From Pseudodonghicola sp048268305 (GTDB taxonomy: Bacteria; Pseudomonadota; Alphaproteobacteria; Rhodobacterales; Rhodobacteraceae), in NCBI RefSeq assembly GCF_048268305.1, contig NZ_JBLWVT010000006.1, positions 62,001 through 126,000 on the forward strand: a stretch of 64,000 bases of DNA. The letters run 5' to 3'. Both the position numbers and the translations under genes were made by a program. Each line of letters begins with the position of its first letter. Positions within the stretch are counted from its first letter, which is position 1. Under the pieces are notes generated by a model, which saw only the letters and a program-made list of their open reading frames with translations, did no database searches and was not told the origin of the DNA. Below are positions 16,974 through 26,829 of this stretch, one piece after another.

Positions 16974-17533
16974 TCGCTGACCGTGACCTTCGTCATCACG
17001 TCCGGCTTGCCGATGACGGCACCATTCTGGCCTTGGCCGCGCTTGATCTTGTCGACCACATCCATGCCCTTAACCACGTGCCCGACCACGGTATATTGCC
17101 CATTCAGGAAATAACCCGGCGCAAACATGATGAAGAACTGCGAATTGGCGCTGTCAGGGTTCTGCGACCGCGCCATGCCGACCACGCCGCGTTCGAACGG
17201 CAGGTCCGAGAATTCCGCCTTCAGATCCGGCAGATCGGAGCCGCCCATGCCGGCCCGGCGCATGTCGCCGCCGAGCTTGCCATATTGCACGTCACCGGTC
17301 TGCGCCATGAAGCCGTCGATCACCCGGTGAAAGACGACACCATCATAGGCGCCCTCTTTCGCCAGTTTGGCGATCTGCGCCACATGCTGCGGCGCCACGT
17401 CGTCGGCCATGTCGATGACGATGGTGCCATTGGCCCCCTCGCCGGCGACCTCGATGGTCAGCTCGGTGGCGAGCGCCGGGCCCGCCAGCAGGGCGGCGAA
17501 GGCCGCCGAAAGCGCCAGCTTACGCATCGACAT
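16970..17533 (-). CDS. Periplasmic cyclophilin-type peptidyl-prolyl isomerase
   Basis: 187 residues. A signal peptide (MSMRKLALSAAFAALLAGPALA) is followed by a cyclophilin domain with YDGVVFHRVIDGFMAQTGDV, NSQFFIMFAPGYFLNGQYTV and VVKGMDVVDKI. It should catalyse proline isomerisation during folding in the periplasm. An in-frame TTG at 17542 is also open, but ATG 17533 has AAGG about 10 bases before it. The start lies inside the end of the cytoplasmic cyclophilin gene, so translation is coupled. Confidence 0.92.
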   Translation of the reverse strand: MSMRKLALSAAFAALLAGPALATELTIEVAGEGANGTIVIDMADDVAPQHVAQIAKLAKEGAYDGVVFHRVIDGFMAQTGDVQYGKLGGDMRRAGMGGSDLPDLKAEFSDLPFERGVVGMARSQNPDSANSQFFIMFAPGYFLNGQYTVVGHVVKGMDVVDKIKRGQGQNGAVIGKPDVMTKVTVSE

Positions 17534-18032
17534 CTGCCGCAACCTTGACGCTGATCATCCGGTCGGGCTGTGCCGGCGGCTCGCCGCGGACGATGGCATC
17601 GACGAAATCCATGCCCCCGATCACCCGGCCATAGACGGTATATTGGCCGTTGAGGAAATGGTTGTCCTTGAAGTTGATGAAGAACTGCGAATTCGCCGAA
17701 TTCGGGTTCATCGACCGCGCCGCGCCCAGGGTGCCGCGATCATGCGGCAGGCGGGAGAATTCGGCCGGCAGGTCGGGCAGGTCGGAGCCGCCGGTGCCAG
17801 CCTGGCGCAGGTTGAAATCCTTCTCCATATTGCCGTTCTTCACGTCGCCGGTCTGCGCCATGAACCCGTCGATCACCCGATGGAAGGCGACATTGTCATA
17901 GGCCCCGGCGCGGGCCAGTTCCTTCATCCGTTCGGAATGCTTCGGCGCCACCTCGGGCAGCAGTTCGATCACCACGGTGCCATCCTTAAGTTCGATCAGG
18001 ATGGTGTTTTCGGGATCCTTGATTTCGGCCAT
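17520..18032 (-). CDS. Cytoplasmic cyclophilin-type peptidyl-prolyl isomerase
   Basis: 170 residues without a signal peptide. The cyclophilin core has YDNVAFHRVIDGFMAQTGDV, GAARSMNPNSANSQFFINF and FLNGQYTVYGRVIGGMDFVD. It is clearly a paralogue of the next gene, which is the exported copy; the two overlap by 14 bases. ATG 18032 is preceded by GAGGAG and gives the family N-terminus MAEIKDPENT. It is divergent from pgk. Confidence 0.93.
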   Translation of the reverse strand: MAEIKDPENTILIELKDGTVVIELLPEVAPKHSERMKELARAGAYDNVAFHRVIDGFMAQTGDVKNGNMEKDFNLRQAGTGGSDLPDLPAEFSRLPHDRGTLGAARSMNPNSANSQFFINFKDNHFLNGQYTVYGRVIGGMDFVDAIVRGEPPAQPDRMISVKVAADVDA

Positions 18033-18165
18033 TTTTCGCTCCTCAATAAGCAATTGCCCAGATACCTAAGAGCAGCGCGGCGGAATGCCAAGTGACGCAT
18101 TGACGAACGGCGGAAATGCGGAGAAACAACAGCCGGATTACCACCAACTGATTTTGGGATGTAAG

Positions 18166-19359
18166 ATGCGCTGGAACACACTGGATGACATGGAACTTGC
18201 CGGAAAGCGGGTGCTGGTCCGTGTCGACATCAACGTGCCGATCGAAGACGGGATCGTCACCGACGATACCAGAATTCGCCGTCTGAGCCCGACCCTTAAG
18301 GATATCATGCAGGCCGGCGGCAAGCCGATCCTGCTGGCGCATTTCGGCCGCCCGAAAGGCAAGTACAACCCCGAGATGTCGCTGCTGCCGCTGATCCCGG
18401 CGCTGGAAAAGGCCTTTGACGTGCCGGTGAGCTTCTGCGCCGATTGCCGCGGCCCCGCCGCCCGCGCCGCCGTCGCGGCGCTTGATGATGGCGCCATCCT
18501 GATCCTGGAAAACACCCGCTTCCACCCTGGCGAGGAAGAGAACTGCCCCGACATGGCGGCAGAAATGGCCCAACTGGGCGATGTCTTTTGCAATGATGCC
18601 TTTTCCGCCGCGCATCGCGCCCATGCCTCGACCGAAGGGGTGGCGATGCTGATACCCTCCTGCGCCGGCCGGCTGATGCAGGCCGAACTCGAGGCGCTGC
18701 AAGCCGCACTTGGCGAGCCGCAGCGGCCGCTGGTGGCGCTGGTGGGCGGGGCCAAGGTCTCCTCCAAACTGGAGCTGCTGGGCAATCTGATCGAAAAGGT
18801 CGATCATCTGATCATCGGCGGCGGCATGGCGAATACCTTCCTCGCCGCCCAGGGCATCAACGTCGGCAAATCGCTCTGCGAACGCGAGATGACCCCGATC
18901 GCCGCCGATATCCTCGCCAAGGCGGCAAAGACCGGCTGCCACATCCTGTTGCCGAAGGACATCGTCGTCGCCCGCGAGTTCAAGGCCGGCGCCGCGCATG
19001 AGACGCTGCCGGTCACCGCCTGCCCTGCCGATGCGATGATCCTGGACGCCGGCCCCGAAACGGTGGCCGAGATTGCCCAGGTGCTGGAAGAAGCCAAGAC
19101 GCTGATCTGGAACGGCCCGCTCGGCGCCTTCGAGATCGAGCCCTTCGACGAGGCGACCAATGCCGCCGCCCGCAAGGCGGCCGAGCTGACCCGGGCTGGC
19201 CGGCTGGTCACCGTGGCCGGCGGCGGCGATACCGTGGCGGCGCTGAACCAGGCCGGTGTGGCCGATGACTTCACCTATATCTCCACCGCCGGCGGTGCCT
19301 TCCTGGAATGGATGGAAGGCAAGACCCTTCCCGGCGTCGCGGCGCTGAACCACAAGTAG
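18166..19359 (+). CDS. pgk: Phosphoglycerate kinase
   Basis: 397 residues, the usual length. It transfers phosphate between 1,3-bisphosphoglycerate and ADP in glycolysis and the Calvin cycle. Seen are RVLVRVDINVPIEDG (substrate binding), LLAHFGRPKGK, ENTRFHPGEEEN, the hinge GGAKVSSKLELL, and the C-terminal nucleotide loop VAGGGDTVAALNQAG. The frame is open upstream, but ATG 18166 gives the conserved N-terminus. The aldolase gene follows 175 bp later, probably with its own promoter. Confidence 0.97.
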   Translation: MRWNTLDDMELAGKRVLVRVDINVPIEDGIVTDDTRIRRLSPTLKDIMQAGGKPILLAHFGRPKGKYNPEMSLLPLIPALEKAFDVPVSFCADCRGPAARAAVAALDDGAILILENTRFHPGEEENCPDMAAEMAQLGDVFCNDAFSAAHRAHASTEGVAMLIPSCAGRLMQAELEALQAALGEPQRPLVALVGGAKVSSKLELLGNLIEKVDHLIIGGGMANTFLAAQGINVGKSLCEREMTPIAADILAKAAKTGCHILLPKDIVVAREFKAGAAHETLPVTACPADAMILDAGPETVAEIAQVLEEAKTLIWNGPLGAFEIEPFDEATNAAARKAAELTRAGRLVTVAGGGDTVAALNQAGVADDFTYISTAGGAFLEWMEGKTLPGVAALNHK

Positions 19360-19431
19360 GCACCCGGGCGCCGGGCCGCGCGAAGAGCCGCCGGCCCGGT
19401 GTCTGCCACCCCCCGGGGGCGCGCAAATCCG

Positions 19432-19460
19432 TTGCAACACGACGCCCTCTTGCCTATGCA
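19432..19460 (+). promoter_or_regulatory. Likely promoter of the class I aldolase gene
   Basis: TTGCAA, 17 bases, TATGCA, 75 bases before the start codon. Good spacing and hexamers for a sigma-70 promoter of this group. It implies the aldolase can be transcribed apart from pgk. Confidence 0.5.
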
Positions 19461-19534
19461 CGGGTCTATGCGAGGGGCGAAGGCGAGCGTCCCCCACCCA
19501 CCGAAAAACACAGTCAATTTGGGCGGAAAACCAT

Positions 19535-20428
19535 ATGTCGAAAGAAAAGCAAACCGATCAGATTCGCGCGGCGCAAGGCTTCATCGCCGCCCTCGACCAG
19601 AGCGGCGGGTCGACCCCCAAGGCGCTCAAGCTCTATGGCATCGAAGAGGATGCCTATGGCTCTGAATCCGAAATGTTCGACCTGATCCATGAGATGCGCT
19701 CGCGCATCATCAAGTCGCCCGCCTTCAGCGGCGACAAGATCATCGGTGCGATCCTGTTCGAGATGACCATGGATCGCGAGATCGACGGCATCCCCACCGC
19801 CACCTACCTGTGGGAAGAACGCGGTGTCGTCCCCTTCCTGAAGGTCGACAAGGGGCTCGCTGACGAGGTCGACGGCGTGCGGCTGATGAAGCCGATGCCC
19901 GATCTGGACAAGCTGCTGGAAAAGGCCGTCTCCAAGGGCATCTTCGGCACAAAGATGCGCTCGGTCATCGACGCCGCCTCGCCCAGCGGCATCGCCGCCG
20001 TGGTCGATCAGCAATTCGAGATCGGTGAGAAGATCCTGTCGCATGGTCTGACCCCGATCATCGAGCCGGAAGTCACCATCACCATCGCCGACAAGGCCGA
20101 GGCCGAAAACATCCTGCTGGCCGAGCTGCAAAAGCACCTCGACGCGCTGCCGGGCGACAAGCAGGTGATGCTGAAGCTGACCCTGCCGGAGGTTGCCAAC
20201 CTCTACAAACCGCTGGTCGATCATCCCCGCGTGATGTGCGTGGTGGCGCTCTCGGGCGGCTATTCGCGCACCGAGGCCAACGACCGGCTGTCGAAGAACA
20301 CCGGCATGATCGCCTCCTTCTCGCGCGCGCTGACCGAGGGGCTGAGCGCGCAGCAGACGGCGGACGAATTCGATGGCACCCTGGGTGCCACCGTCGAAGC
20401 GGTCTATACCGCCTCGATTGCCGGCTGA
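19535..20428 (+). CDS. Fructose-bisphosphate aldolase, class I
   Basis: 297 residues, the short bacterial class I (Schiff-base) aldolase. It cleaves or forms fructose 1,6-bisphosphate. The N-terminal FIAALDQSGGSTPKALKLYG is diagnostic; later segments include GAILFEMTMDREIDG, TPIIEPEVTI and QVMLKLTLPE, which holds the probable Schiff-base lysine. Placement after pgk fits central carbon metabolism. A strong terminator closes the unit. Confidence 0.94.
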   Translation: MSKEKQTDQIRAAQGFIAALDQSGGSTPKALKLYGIEEDAYGSESEMFDLIHEMRSRIIKSPAFSGDKIIGAILFEMTMDREIDGIPTATYLWEERGVVPFLKVDKGLADEVDGVRLMKPMPDLDKLLEKAVSKGIFGTKMRSVIDAASPSGIAAVVDQQFEIGEKILSHGLTPIIEPEVTITIADKAEAENILLAELQKHLDALPGDKQVMLKLTLPEVANLYKPLVDHPRVMCVVALSGGYSRTEANDRLSKNTGMIASFSRALTEGLSAQQTADEFDGTLGATVEAVYTASIAG

Positions 20429-20452
20429 GGTCGTTTCCCGATTTGACGGATC

Positions 20453-20482
20453 AAGGCCCGGGCAATCGCCCGGGCCTTTTTC
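20453..20482 (+). terminator. Intrinsic terminator of the aldolase gene
   Basis: A perfect 10-bp stem (AGGCCCGGGC 20454-20463 with GCCCGGGCCT 20468-20477), four-base loop and a T-run. Confidence 0.9.
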
Positions 20483-20822
20483 CTGCGGTCTTCTCTGTAC
20501 CTGTCCCGACCCAGTCCGCGCCGTTCGCGGGATTGCCTGCGCTCGCGCAACGGGGCCGGGCCCAAGGCCACATCCCGCAGAGACTGCAGGGAAATTTTCC
20601 AAAATTCCCGGACATTTTCTTTCTCAAGACAATCCGATCGACGGAGGGCATCCCGAAGCCGAGCCCCCCCCGAGCATCCGGCGAGACCTCGCCATCTGGC
20701 TGGTTTTACAAAAGTTTTGGGATTCACACGGCGAATCGCCTGTGGCATAGTGATCCCAGACGCCCGAAAAGGGCGCACCCGAGGCAGACCCAAGATAGCA
20801 AAGTAAGCGAAGCAGACCCATC
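20483..20822. other. 340-base stretch without a gene
   Basis: No open frame with coding character was found. It holds an AT-rich imperfect inverted repeat at 20589-20609 (GGGAAATTTT against AAAATTCCC) in otherwise GC-rich DNA. The promoter of the following FtsB-like gene must lie here, but no hexamer pair stands out. Confidence 0.5.
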
Positions 20823-21122
20823 GTGACCCGCAGCACCCGACCCGGTTTCGGCCCCCTGATCTTCTTCGCCACCGCCTTCGCGCTTGGCATCTATTTCACC
20901 TTTGCCGCCGTGCAGGGGGATTATGGCCTGTTTCGCCGGATCGAGATCGCTGCCGAACAGGAAGGGCTGCAAAAGGAACTGGACCGGCAGAACCAGGAAA
21001 TCGCCCGGATGGAAAATCTCACTCATCGGCTGTCGGACGATTACCTCGACCTCGATCTTCTCGATCAGCAGGCCCGCTCGGTCCTGGGCATGCTGCGCGC
21101 CGACGAGATCGTGATCCGCTGA
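20823..21122 (+). CDS. FtsB/DivIC-type septum formation initiator protein
   Basis: 99 residues. A short N-terminal tail, one membrane segment (about residues 10-29, LIFFATAFALGIYFTFAAV), then a coiled coil (EIAAEQEGLQKELDRQNQEI) and a C-terminal region ending in LDLDLLDQQARSVLGM, as in FtsB. FtsB bridges FtsL and FtsQ in the divisome. The start is GTG 20823; no ATG fits. It lies 113 bp before pdhA. Confidence 0.8.
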   Translation: MTRSTRPGFGPLIFFATAFALGIYFTFAAVQGDYGLFRRIEIAAEQEGLQKELDRQNQEIARMENLTHRLSDDYLDLDLLDQQARSVLGMLRADEIVIR

Positions 21123-21191
21123 CGCCGCCCCTGAACCGCAGCCCCGGCGTCAGAATCCCCCTCGTCACCGAAGACGAAATCCTGTAATAGA

Positions 21192-21209
21192 TAGTTTAAC
21201 GTTGAACTA
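21192..21209. promoter_or_regulatory. Palindromic operator at pdhA (shared with lpd)
   Basis: TAGTTTAA, CG, TTGAACTA: the same inverted repeat as at lpd with one mismatch between arms and the same two-base spacer. Its centre is 35 bp before the pdhA start, against 41 bp for lpd. It is likely bound by the same regulator. Confidence 0.75.
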
Positions 21210-21235
21210 TCCTTTTCAGGAGGAGGGGCATCGCC

Positions 21236-22225
21236 ATGGCGACGCGAAAAAGCTCTGTAAAACCAAATGTTTCCGCAGAAGAGCTGCTGACCTATTACCG
21301 CGAAATGCTGTTGATCCGGCGATTCGAGGAAAAGGCCGGCCAGCTCTATGGCATGGGTTTGATCGGTGGCTTCTGCCACCTCTACATCGGTCAGGAAGCC
21401 GTTGTCGTCGGCCTTGAGGCCGCCGCGGAAGAGGGGGACAAGCGGGTCACCTCCTATCGCGACCACGGCCATATGCTGGCCTGCGGCATGGACCCCAAGG
21501 GGGTGATGGCCGAGCTTACGGGACGCGAGGGCGGCTATTCCAAGGGCAAGGGCGGCTCCATGCACATGTTCAGCAAGGAGAAGCACTTCTATGGCGGCCA
21601 CGGCATCGTCGGCGCCCAGGTGCCGATCGGCGCCGGCCTCGCCTTCTCGGACAAGTACAAGGGCAACGACCGGGTCACCTTCGTCTATTTCGGCGATGGC
21701 GCTGCCAACCAGGGTCAGGTCGCCGAGACCTATAACATGGCGCAGCTCTGGGATCTGCCGGTGGTCTTCGTGATCGAGAACAACCAATACGCCATGGGCA
21801 CCTCGGTGCAGCGCGCCACCAAGTCGCCCGACTTCTGGGAACGCGGCGCCGCCTATGGCATCGCCGGCGAGATGGTCGACGGCATGGATGTGCTGGCGGT
21901 GAAGGAAGCCGGCGAAAAGGCCGTCGCCCACTGCCGCGCCGGCAAGGGCCCCTATATCCTCGAAGTGAAGACCTATCGCTATCGCGGCCACTCGATGTCC
22001 GACCCGGCGAAATACCGGACCCGGGAAGAGGTGCAGAAGATGCGCGAGGAACGCGACGCCATCGAACATGTGCGCCAGCTTCTGCTGACCGGCAAGCATG
22101 CCAGCGAGGACGACCTGAAGGCCATCGACAAGGAAATCAAGGATATCGTCAACGCGGCGGCCGATTTCGCCAAGGAAAGCCCGGAGCCCGCGCTGTCGGA
22201 GCTCTGGACCGATATCTACGCCTGA
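21236..22225 (+). CDS. pdhA: Pyruvate dehydrogenase E1 component, alpha subunit
   Basis: 329 residues. With PdhB it forms the heterotetrameric thiamine-diphosphate enzyme that decarboxylates pyruvate. The ThDP motif is GDGAANQGQVAETYNMAQLW followed by FVIENN. Other family segments are MLLIRRFEEKAGQLYGMG, FCHLYIGQEAV, and YRYRGHSMSDPAKYRT with the regulatory-loop serine. The RBS AGGAGG lies 12 bases before the ATG. First gene of pdhA-pdhB-pdhC. Confidence 0.97.
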   Translation: MATRKSSVKPNVSAEELLTYYREMLLIRRFEEKAGQLYGMGLIGGFCHLYIGQEAVVVGLEAAAEEGDKRVTSYRDHGHMLACGMDPKGVMAELTGREGGYSKGKGGSMHMFSKEKHFYGGHGIVGAQVPIGAGLAFSDKYKGNDRVTFVYFGDGAANQGQVAETYNMAQLWDLPVVFVIENNQYAMGTSVQRATKSPDFWERGAAYGIAGEMVDGMDVLAVKEAGEKAVAHCRAGKGPYILEVKTYRYRGHSMSDPAKYRTREEVQKMREERDAIEHVRQLLLTGKHASEDDLKAIDKEIKDIVNAAADFAKESPEPALSELWTDIYA

Positions 22226-22239
22226 GGGGATGAAGTAAC

Positions 22240-23604
<1,365 letters not shown>

Positions 23605-23615
23605 GGAGCGGAGCG

Positions 23616-24857
23616 ATGCCCACTGAAATTCTGATGCCCGCCCTCTCCCCCACGATGGAGGAAGGCACGCTGGCGAAATGGCTGGTCAAGGAGGGCGACA
23701 CGGTGCAATCCGGCGACCTTCTGGCCGAGATCGAGACCGACAAGGCGACGATGGAATTCGAAGCCGTCGACGAAGGCATCGTCGGCAAGCTGTTGATCCC
23801 CGAGGGCACCGAGGGGGTCAAGGTCAACACCCCGATCGCGGTCTTGCTGGCCGAGGGGGAAAGCGTCGATGACATCGCCGCCCCCGCCGCGACCGCCGCC
23901 GCGTCCCCGGTTGCCGCCGATGGCGGCCGCATCTTCGCCTCGCCGCTGGCGCGCCGGATCGCCGCCGACAAGGGGCTCGACCTGAGCGCGATCAAGGGCT
24001 CCGGCCCGCATGGCCGCATCGTCAAGGCGGATGTGGAAGGCGCCACCGCCGCGCCGAAACCCGCAGCCGCCCCGGCGGCCGTCACGGCACCGGCAACCCC
24101 GGCCACGGCCCCGACGCTTGCGACCGGCCCCTCGACCGAGACCGTGCTGAAGATGTATCAGGACCGAGAATTCGAAGAGGTCAAGCTGGATGGCATGCGC
24201 AAGACCATCGCCGCGCGGCTGACCGAGGCGAAGCAGTCGATCCCGCATTTCTATCTGCGCCGCGACATCAAGATCGACGCGCTGCTGAAATTCCGCGGCG
24301 AGCTGAACAAGCAGCTCGAATCCCGTGGCGTAAAACTCAGCGTCAACGACTTCATCATCAAGGCCTGCGCGCTGGCGCTGCAAGCCGTGCCGGCCGCCAA
24401 TGCGGTCTGGGCCGGCGACCGCATCCTGCAGCTGAAACCCTCGGACGTGGCGGTCGCGGTTGCCATCGACGGCGGGCTGTTCACCCCGGTGCTGAAGGAT
24501 GCCGAGATGAAATCGCTCTCTACCCTGTCGGCCGAGATGAAGGATCTGGCCCTGCGGGCCCGCGACCGCAAGCTCGCGCCGCATGAATACCAGGGCGGCA
24601 GCTTCGCGATTTCCAACCTCGGCATGTTCGGGATCGACAATTTCGATGCCGTGATCAACCCGCCGCATGGGGCGATCCTGGCGGTCGGCGCCGGCGTCAA
24701 GAAGCCGGTGGTCGATGCCAATGACCAGATCACTGTCGCCACCGTCATGTCGGTCACGCTCAGCGTCGATCACCGGGTGATCGACGGCGCGCTCGGCGCC
24801 CAGCTTTTGCAGGCGATCGTCGAGAACCTGGAGAACCCGATGCTGATGCTGGCCTGA
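23616..24857 (+). CDS. pdhC: Dihydrolipoamide acetyltransferase (pyruvate dehydrogenase E2)
   Basis: 413 residues. Lipoyl domain (1-80), Ala-rich linker, peripheral subunit-binding domain (FASPLARRIAADKGLDLSAI, GSGPHGRIVKADV), a second linker, and the catalytic acetyltransferase core ending in the active-site motif VDHRVIDGALGAQLL (His-x3-Asp-Gly). It forms the core of the complex and passes acetyl groups to CoA. It starts 11 bp after pdhB. E3 (lpd) is not in the operon. Confidence 0.97.
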   Translation: MPTEILMPALSPTMEEGTLAKWLVKEGDTVQSGDLLAEIETDKATMEFEAVDEGIVGKLLIPEGTEGVKVNTPIAVLLAEGESVDDIAAPAATAAASPVAADGGRIFASPLARRIAADKGLDLSAIKGSGPHGRIVKADVEGATAAPKPAAAPAAVTAPATPATAPTLATGPSTETVLKMYQDREFEEVKLDGMRKTIAARLTEAKQSIPHFYLRRDIKIDALLKFRGELNKQLESRGVKLSVNDFIIKACALALQAVPAANAVWAGDRILQLKPSDVAVAVAIDGGLFTPVLKDAEMKSLSTLSAEMKDLALRARDRKLAPHEYQGGSFAISNLGMFGIDNFDAVINPPHGAILAVGAGVKKPVVDANDQITVATVMSVTLSVDHRVIDGALGAQLLQAIVENLENPMLMLA

Positions 24858-24899
24858 GCCGGCAACCTGCAACGATCTGACCCTGCGCCAGTTCCCCGG

Positions 24900-24926
24900 A
24901 CGGGCCGCCCTCAGCGGCCCGTTTTC
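24900..24926 (+). terminator. Intrinsic terminator of the pdh operon
   Basis: A perfect 9-bp stem (ACGGGCCGC 24900-24908 with GCGGCCCGT 24914-24922), five-base loop and TTTT. Nothing else was recognised in the remaining 226 bases before the MFS gene. Confidence 0.85.
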
Positions 24927-25152
24927 ATGTGCGCCAAGCTCCCCGCCGGCCTAGACAGATTATTGTAACAGAAATACCGGCGCAGCCATTCTGCATGCGC
25001 ATGACCCGGTTGCGATAAGCACAGTTGTGTCACCGGGGCAAAAGGGTAGTTTCGGCCACATCTTCGGTGGCCTTGTCGTCGCCCGTCGATCTGTCTCCTG
25101 ACAACCTGCTTTCCTTCGGCTGTTCCCAGCCCCCAGCCTTTCGGAGACCGTC

Positions 25153-26352
25153 ATGGCCCGTTCCGACCGTCAGGCATCGCTGACGATCCTCTCGCTCGCC
25201 ATCGGCGCCTTCGGCATCGGGGTGACGGAATTCGCCACCATGGGGCTTTTGCCCTTCTACGCCAGCGATCTCGGCGTCAGCGAACCGCAGGCCGGCCATG
25301 CGATCAGCGCCTATGCGCTCGGCGTCGTCATCGGTGCGCCGGTGCTGTCGCTGCTCGGTGCGCGGCTCGAGCGCAAGCGGCTGTTGATCCTGCTGATCGC
25401 CTTCTTCGGGCTCGCCAATCTGATAGGGGCCTTCGCGCCCAGTCTCGACCTGCTGATCGCCGCCCGCTTTGCCGCCGGTCTGCCGCATGGCGCCTATCTG
25501 GGGGTTTCCATGCTGTTCGCCGCCGAACTCTCGCCCAGCCGACGCAGCGCGGTGGCAGTCGCCCAGGTGCTGATGGGGCTGACGGTTGCCAATATCGTCG
25601 GCGTCCCTCTGGCCGGGGCGGTCGGGCAGATGTTCGGCTGGCGCTGGAGCTTCGTCATCGTCGCGGCGATTGCCGCGCTATGCGCCCTGGCGATCGCACG
25701 AACGGCGCCGGCGGTGCGCGACGGCGTTCCCAGCAACCCCGTCAGCGAACTGCGGGCGCTCGCCAATCTGTCGATCTGGCTGACCCTGGGGATCGGCGCT
25801 GTCGGCTCGGGTGCCATTTTCGCCGTCTATTCCTATCTCTCGGCGGCGATGATCGACGCCGCCCAGGCCCCGGCCTGGAGCATTCCCCTGGCGCTCTCCT
25901 GCTTTGGCATCGGATCAACCGCCGGCAGCTATCTCGCCGGCCGGCTCACCGCCTGGTCGCAATTCGGCGCCTCGCTGCTGCTGCTGATAGGTCTTGCGAT
26001 GTCAGCATTGCTCTATGCCGCCGTGGTCGGGAGCTGGCCGCTGATGGCGCTGTCGGTGCTGCTGATGGGGCTGATGTCCGGTCTGGTGATCCCGCTGCAG
26101 ATGCGGCTGATGCAGGTCGCGGGTGAGGCGCAGACCTTGGCGGCCGCGCTGAACCATGCCGCCTTCAACGCGGCCAACGCGCTGGGGCCGCTGCTGGCGG
26201 GCCTGGCGCTGTCTGCGGGCTATGGCTGGGCCTCCTCCGGGGTGGTCGGCGCCGGCCTGGCGATCGGCGGCATTCTGGTTCTGGCGCTGGCCTGGGCCCA
26301 TGCCCGTCGCCCACGTCCGCCGATGGCCGTGCAAAGACCAACAGCACTGTGA
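25153..26352 (+). CDS. MFS transporter, DHA1/AraJ-like
   Basis: 399 residues with 12 predicted membrane segments. The N-terminus LTILSLAIGAFGIGVTEFAT and the following MGLLPFYASDLGVS are typical of the AraJ/YdhP drug-H+ antiporter branch. The motif GARLERKRLL corresponds to the loop 2-3 motif, and AARFAAGLPHGAYLGVSMLF to motif C-like helix 4-5. It probably exports small molecules; the substrate is unknown. Confidence 0.85.
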   Translation: MARSDRQASLTILSLAIGAFGIGVTEFATMGLLPFYASDLGVSEPQAGHAISAYALGVVIGAPVLSLLGARLERKRLLILLIAFFGLANLIGAFAPSLDLLIAARFAAGLPHGAYLGVSMLFAAELSPSRRSAVAVAQVLMGLTVANIVGVPLAGAVGQMFGWRWSFVIVAAIAALCALAIARTAPAVRDGVPSNPVSELRALANLSIWLTLGIGAVGSGAIFAVYSYLSAAMIDAAQAPAWSIPLALSCFGIGSTAGSYLAGRLTAWSQFGASLLLLIGLAMSALLYAAVVGSWPLMALSVLLMGLMSGLVIPLQMRLMQVAGEAQTLAAALNHAAFNAANALGPLLAGLALSAGYGWASSGVVGAGLAIGGILVLALAWAHARRPRPPMAVQRPTAL

Positions 26353-26436
26353 TCGCGCTTCAGTTCAGTCTATGATAATAGGCGAGCGCGTCTTTCGCGC
26401 CACAACCTGAACATGAGCCCCTTTCAGGAGGAACAG

Positions 26437-26775
26437 ATGAGTTGGACAACCACCTTGACCGAAGCCCAAGCCGGGATGGAGGATTTCGCCGCAGGCCAAA
26501 CCGCCACCGCCGAAAGGTTTGACGCTCTGCACGGCACCTCGATGGAGGCCGGAGCGCTCGACGCCAAGCAGAAGGAACTGATGGCACTGGCGATCGGCAT
26601 CTCAAAGCAATGCGTCGACTGCATCGCCTTTCACGTCCAGGCCTCGATCGAGGCGGGTGCGACCCGGAAAGAGATCGAAGAGACCATCGGCGTCTGCATC
26701 CTGATGGGGGGTGGGCCGGCCTATATGTACGGGGTCAAGGCACTGAAGGCCTTCGACGAATTCACCGCTTCCTAG
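26437..26775 (+). CDS. AhpD-like carboxymuconolactone decarboxylase family protein
   Basis: 112 residues. The redox motif CVDCIAFH (Cys-x2-Cys-x3-His) follows KELMALAIGISKQ, and the C-terminus has EIEETIGVCILMGGGPA. These are hallmarks of AhpD-type alkylhydroperoxidase proteins rather than true decarboxylases. Its partner reductant is unknown. ATG 26437 follows the strong RBS AGGAGGAACAG; an earlier in-frame ATG at 26413 has none. Confidence 0.9.
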   Translation: MSWTTTLTEAQAGMEDFAAGQTATAERFDALHGTSMEAGALDAKQKELMALAIGISKQCVDCIAFHVQASIEAGATRKEIEETIGVCILMGGGPAYMYGVKALKAFDEFTAS

Positions 26776-26790
26776 TCCCCGAAACGACAA

Positions 26791-26809
26791 GGGGCGCCAC
26801 CGGCGCCCC
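26791..26809. terminator. Bidirectional hairpin between the AhpD-like gene and cysE
   Basis: A perfect 8-bp stem (GGGGCGCC with GGCGCCCC) and ACC loop between convergent genes. T-runs are short on both sides. Confidence 0.55.
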
Positions 26810-26829
26810 GTTCGATATCAGCAAGCCGC

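Noticed and set aside
19361..19420. Terminator after pgk
   Set aside because: Only an 8-bp GC stem with a long loop and no T-run; read-through into the aldolase gene cannot be excluded.
25010..25080. Structured RNA or tRNA in the gap before the MFS gene
   Set aside because: Short complementary stretches do not build a cloverleaf or any known RNA fold.
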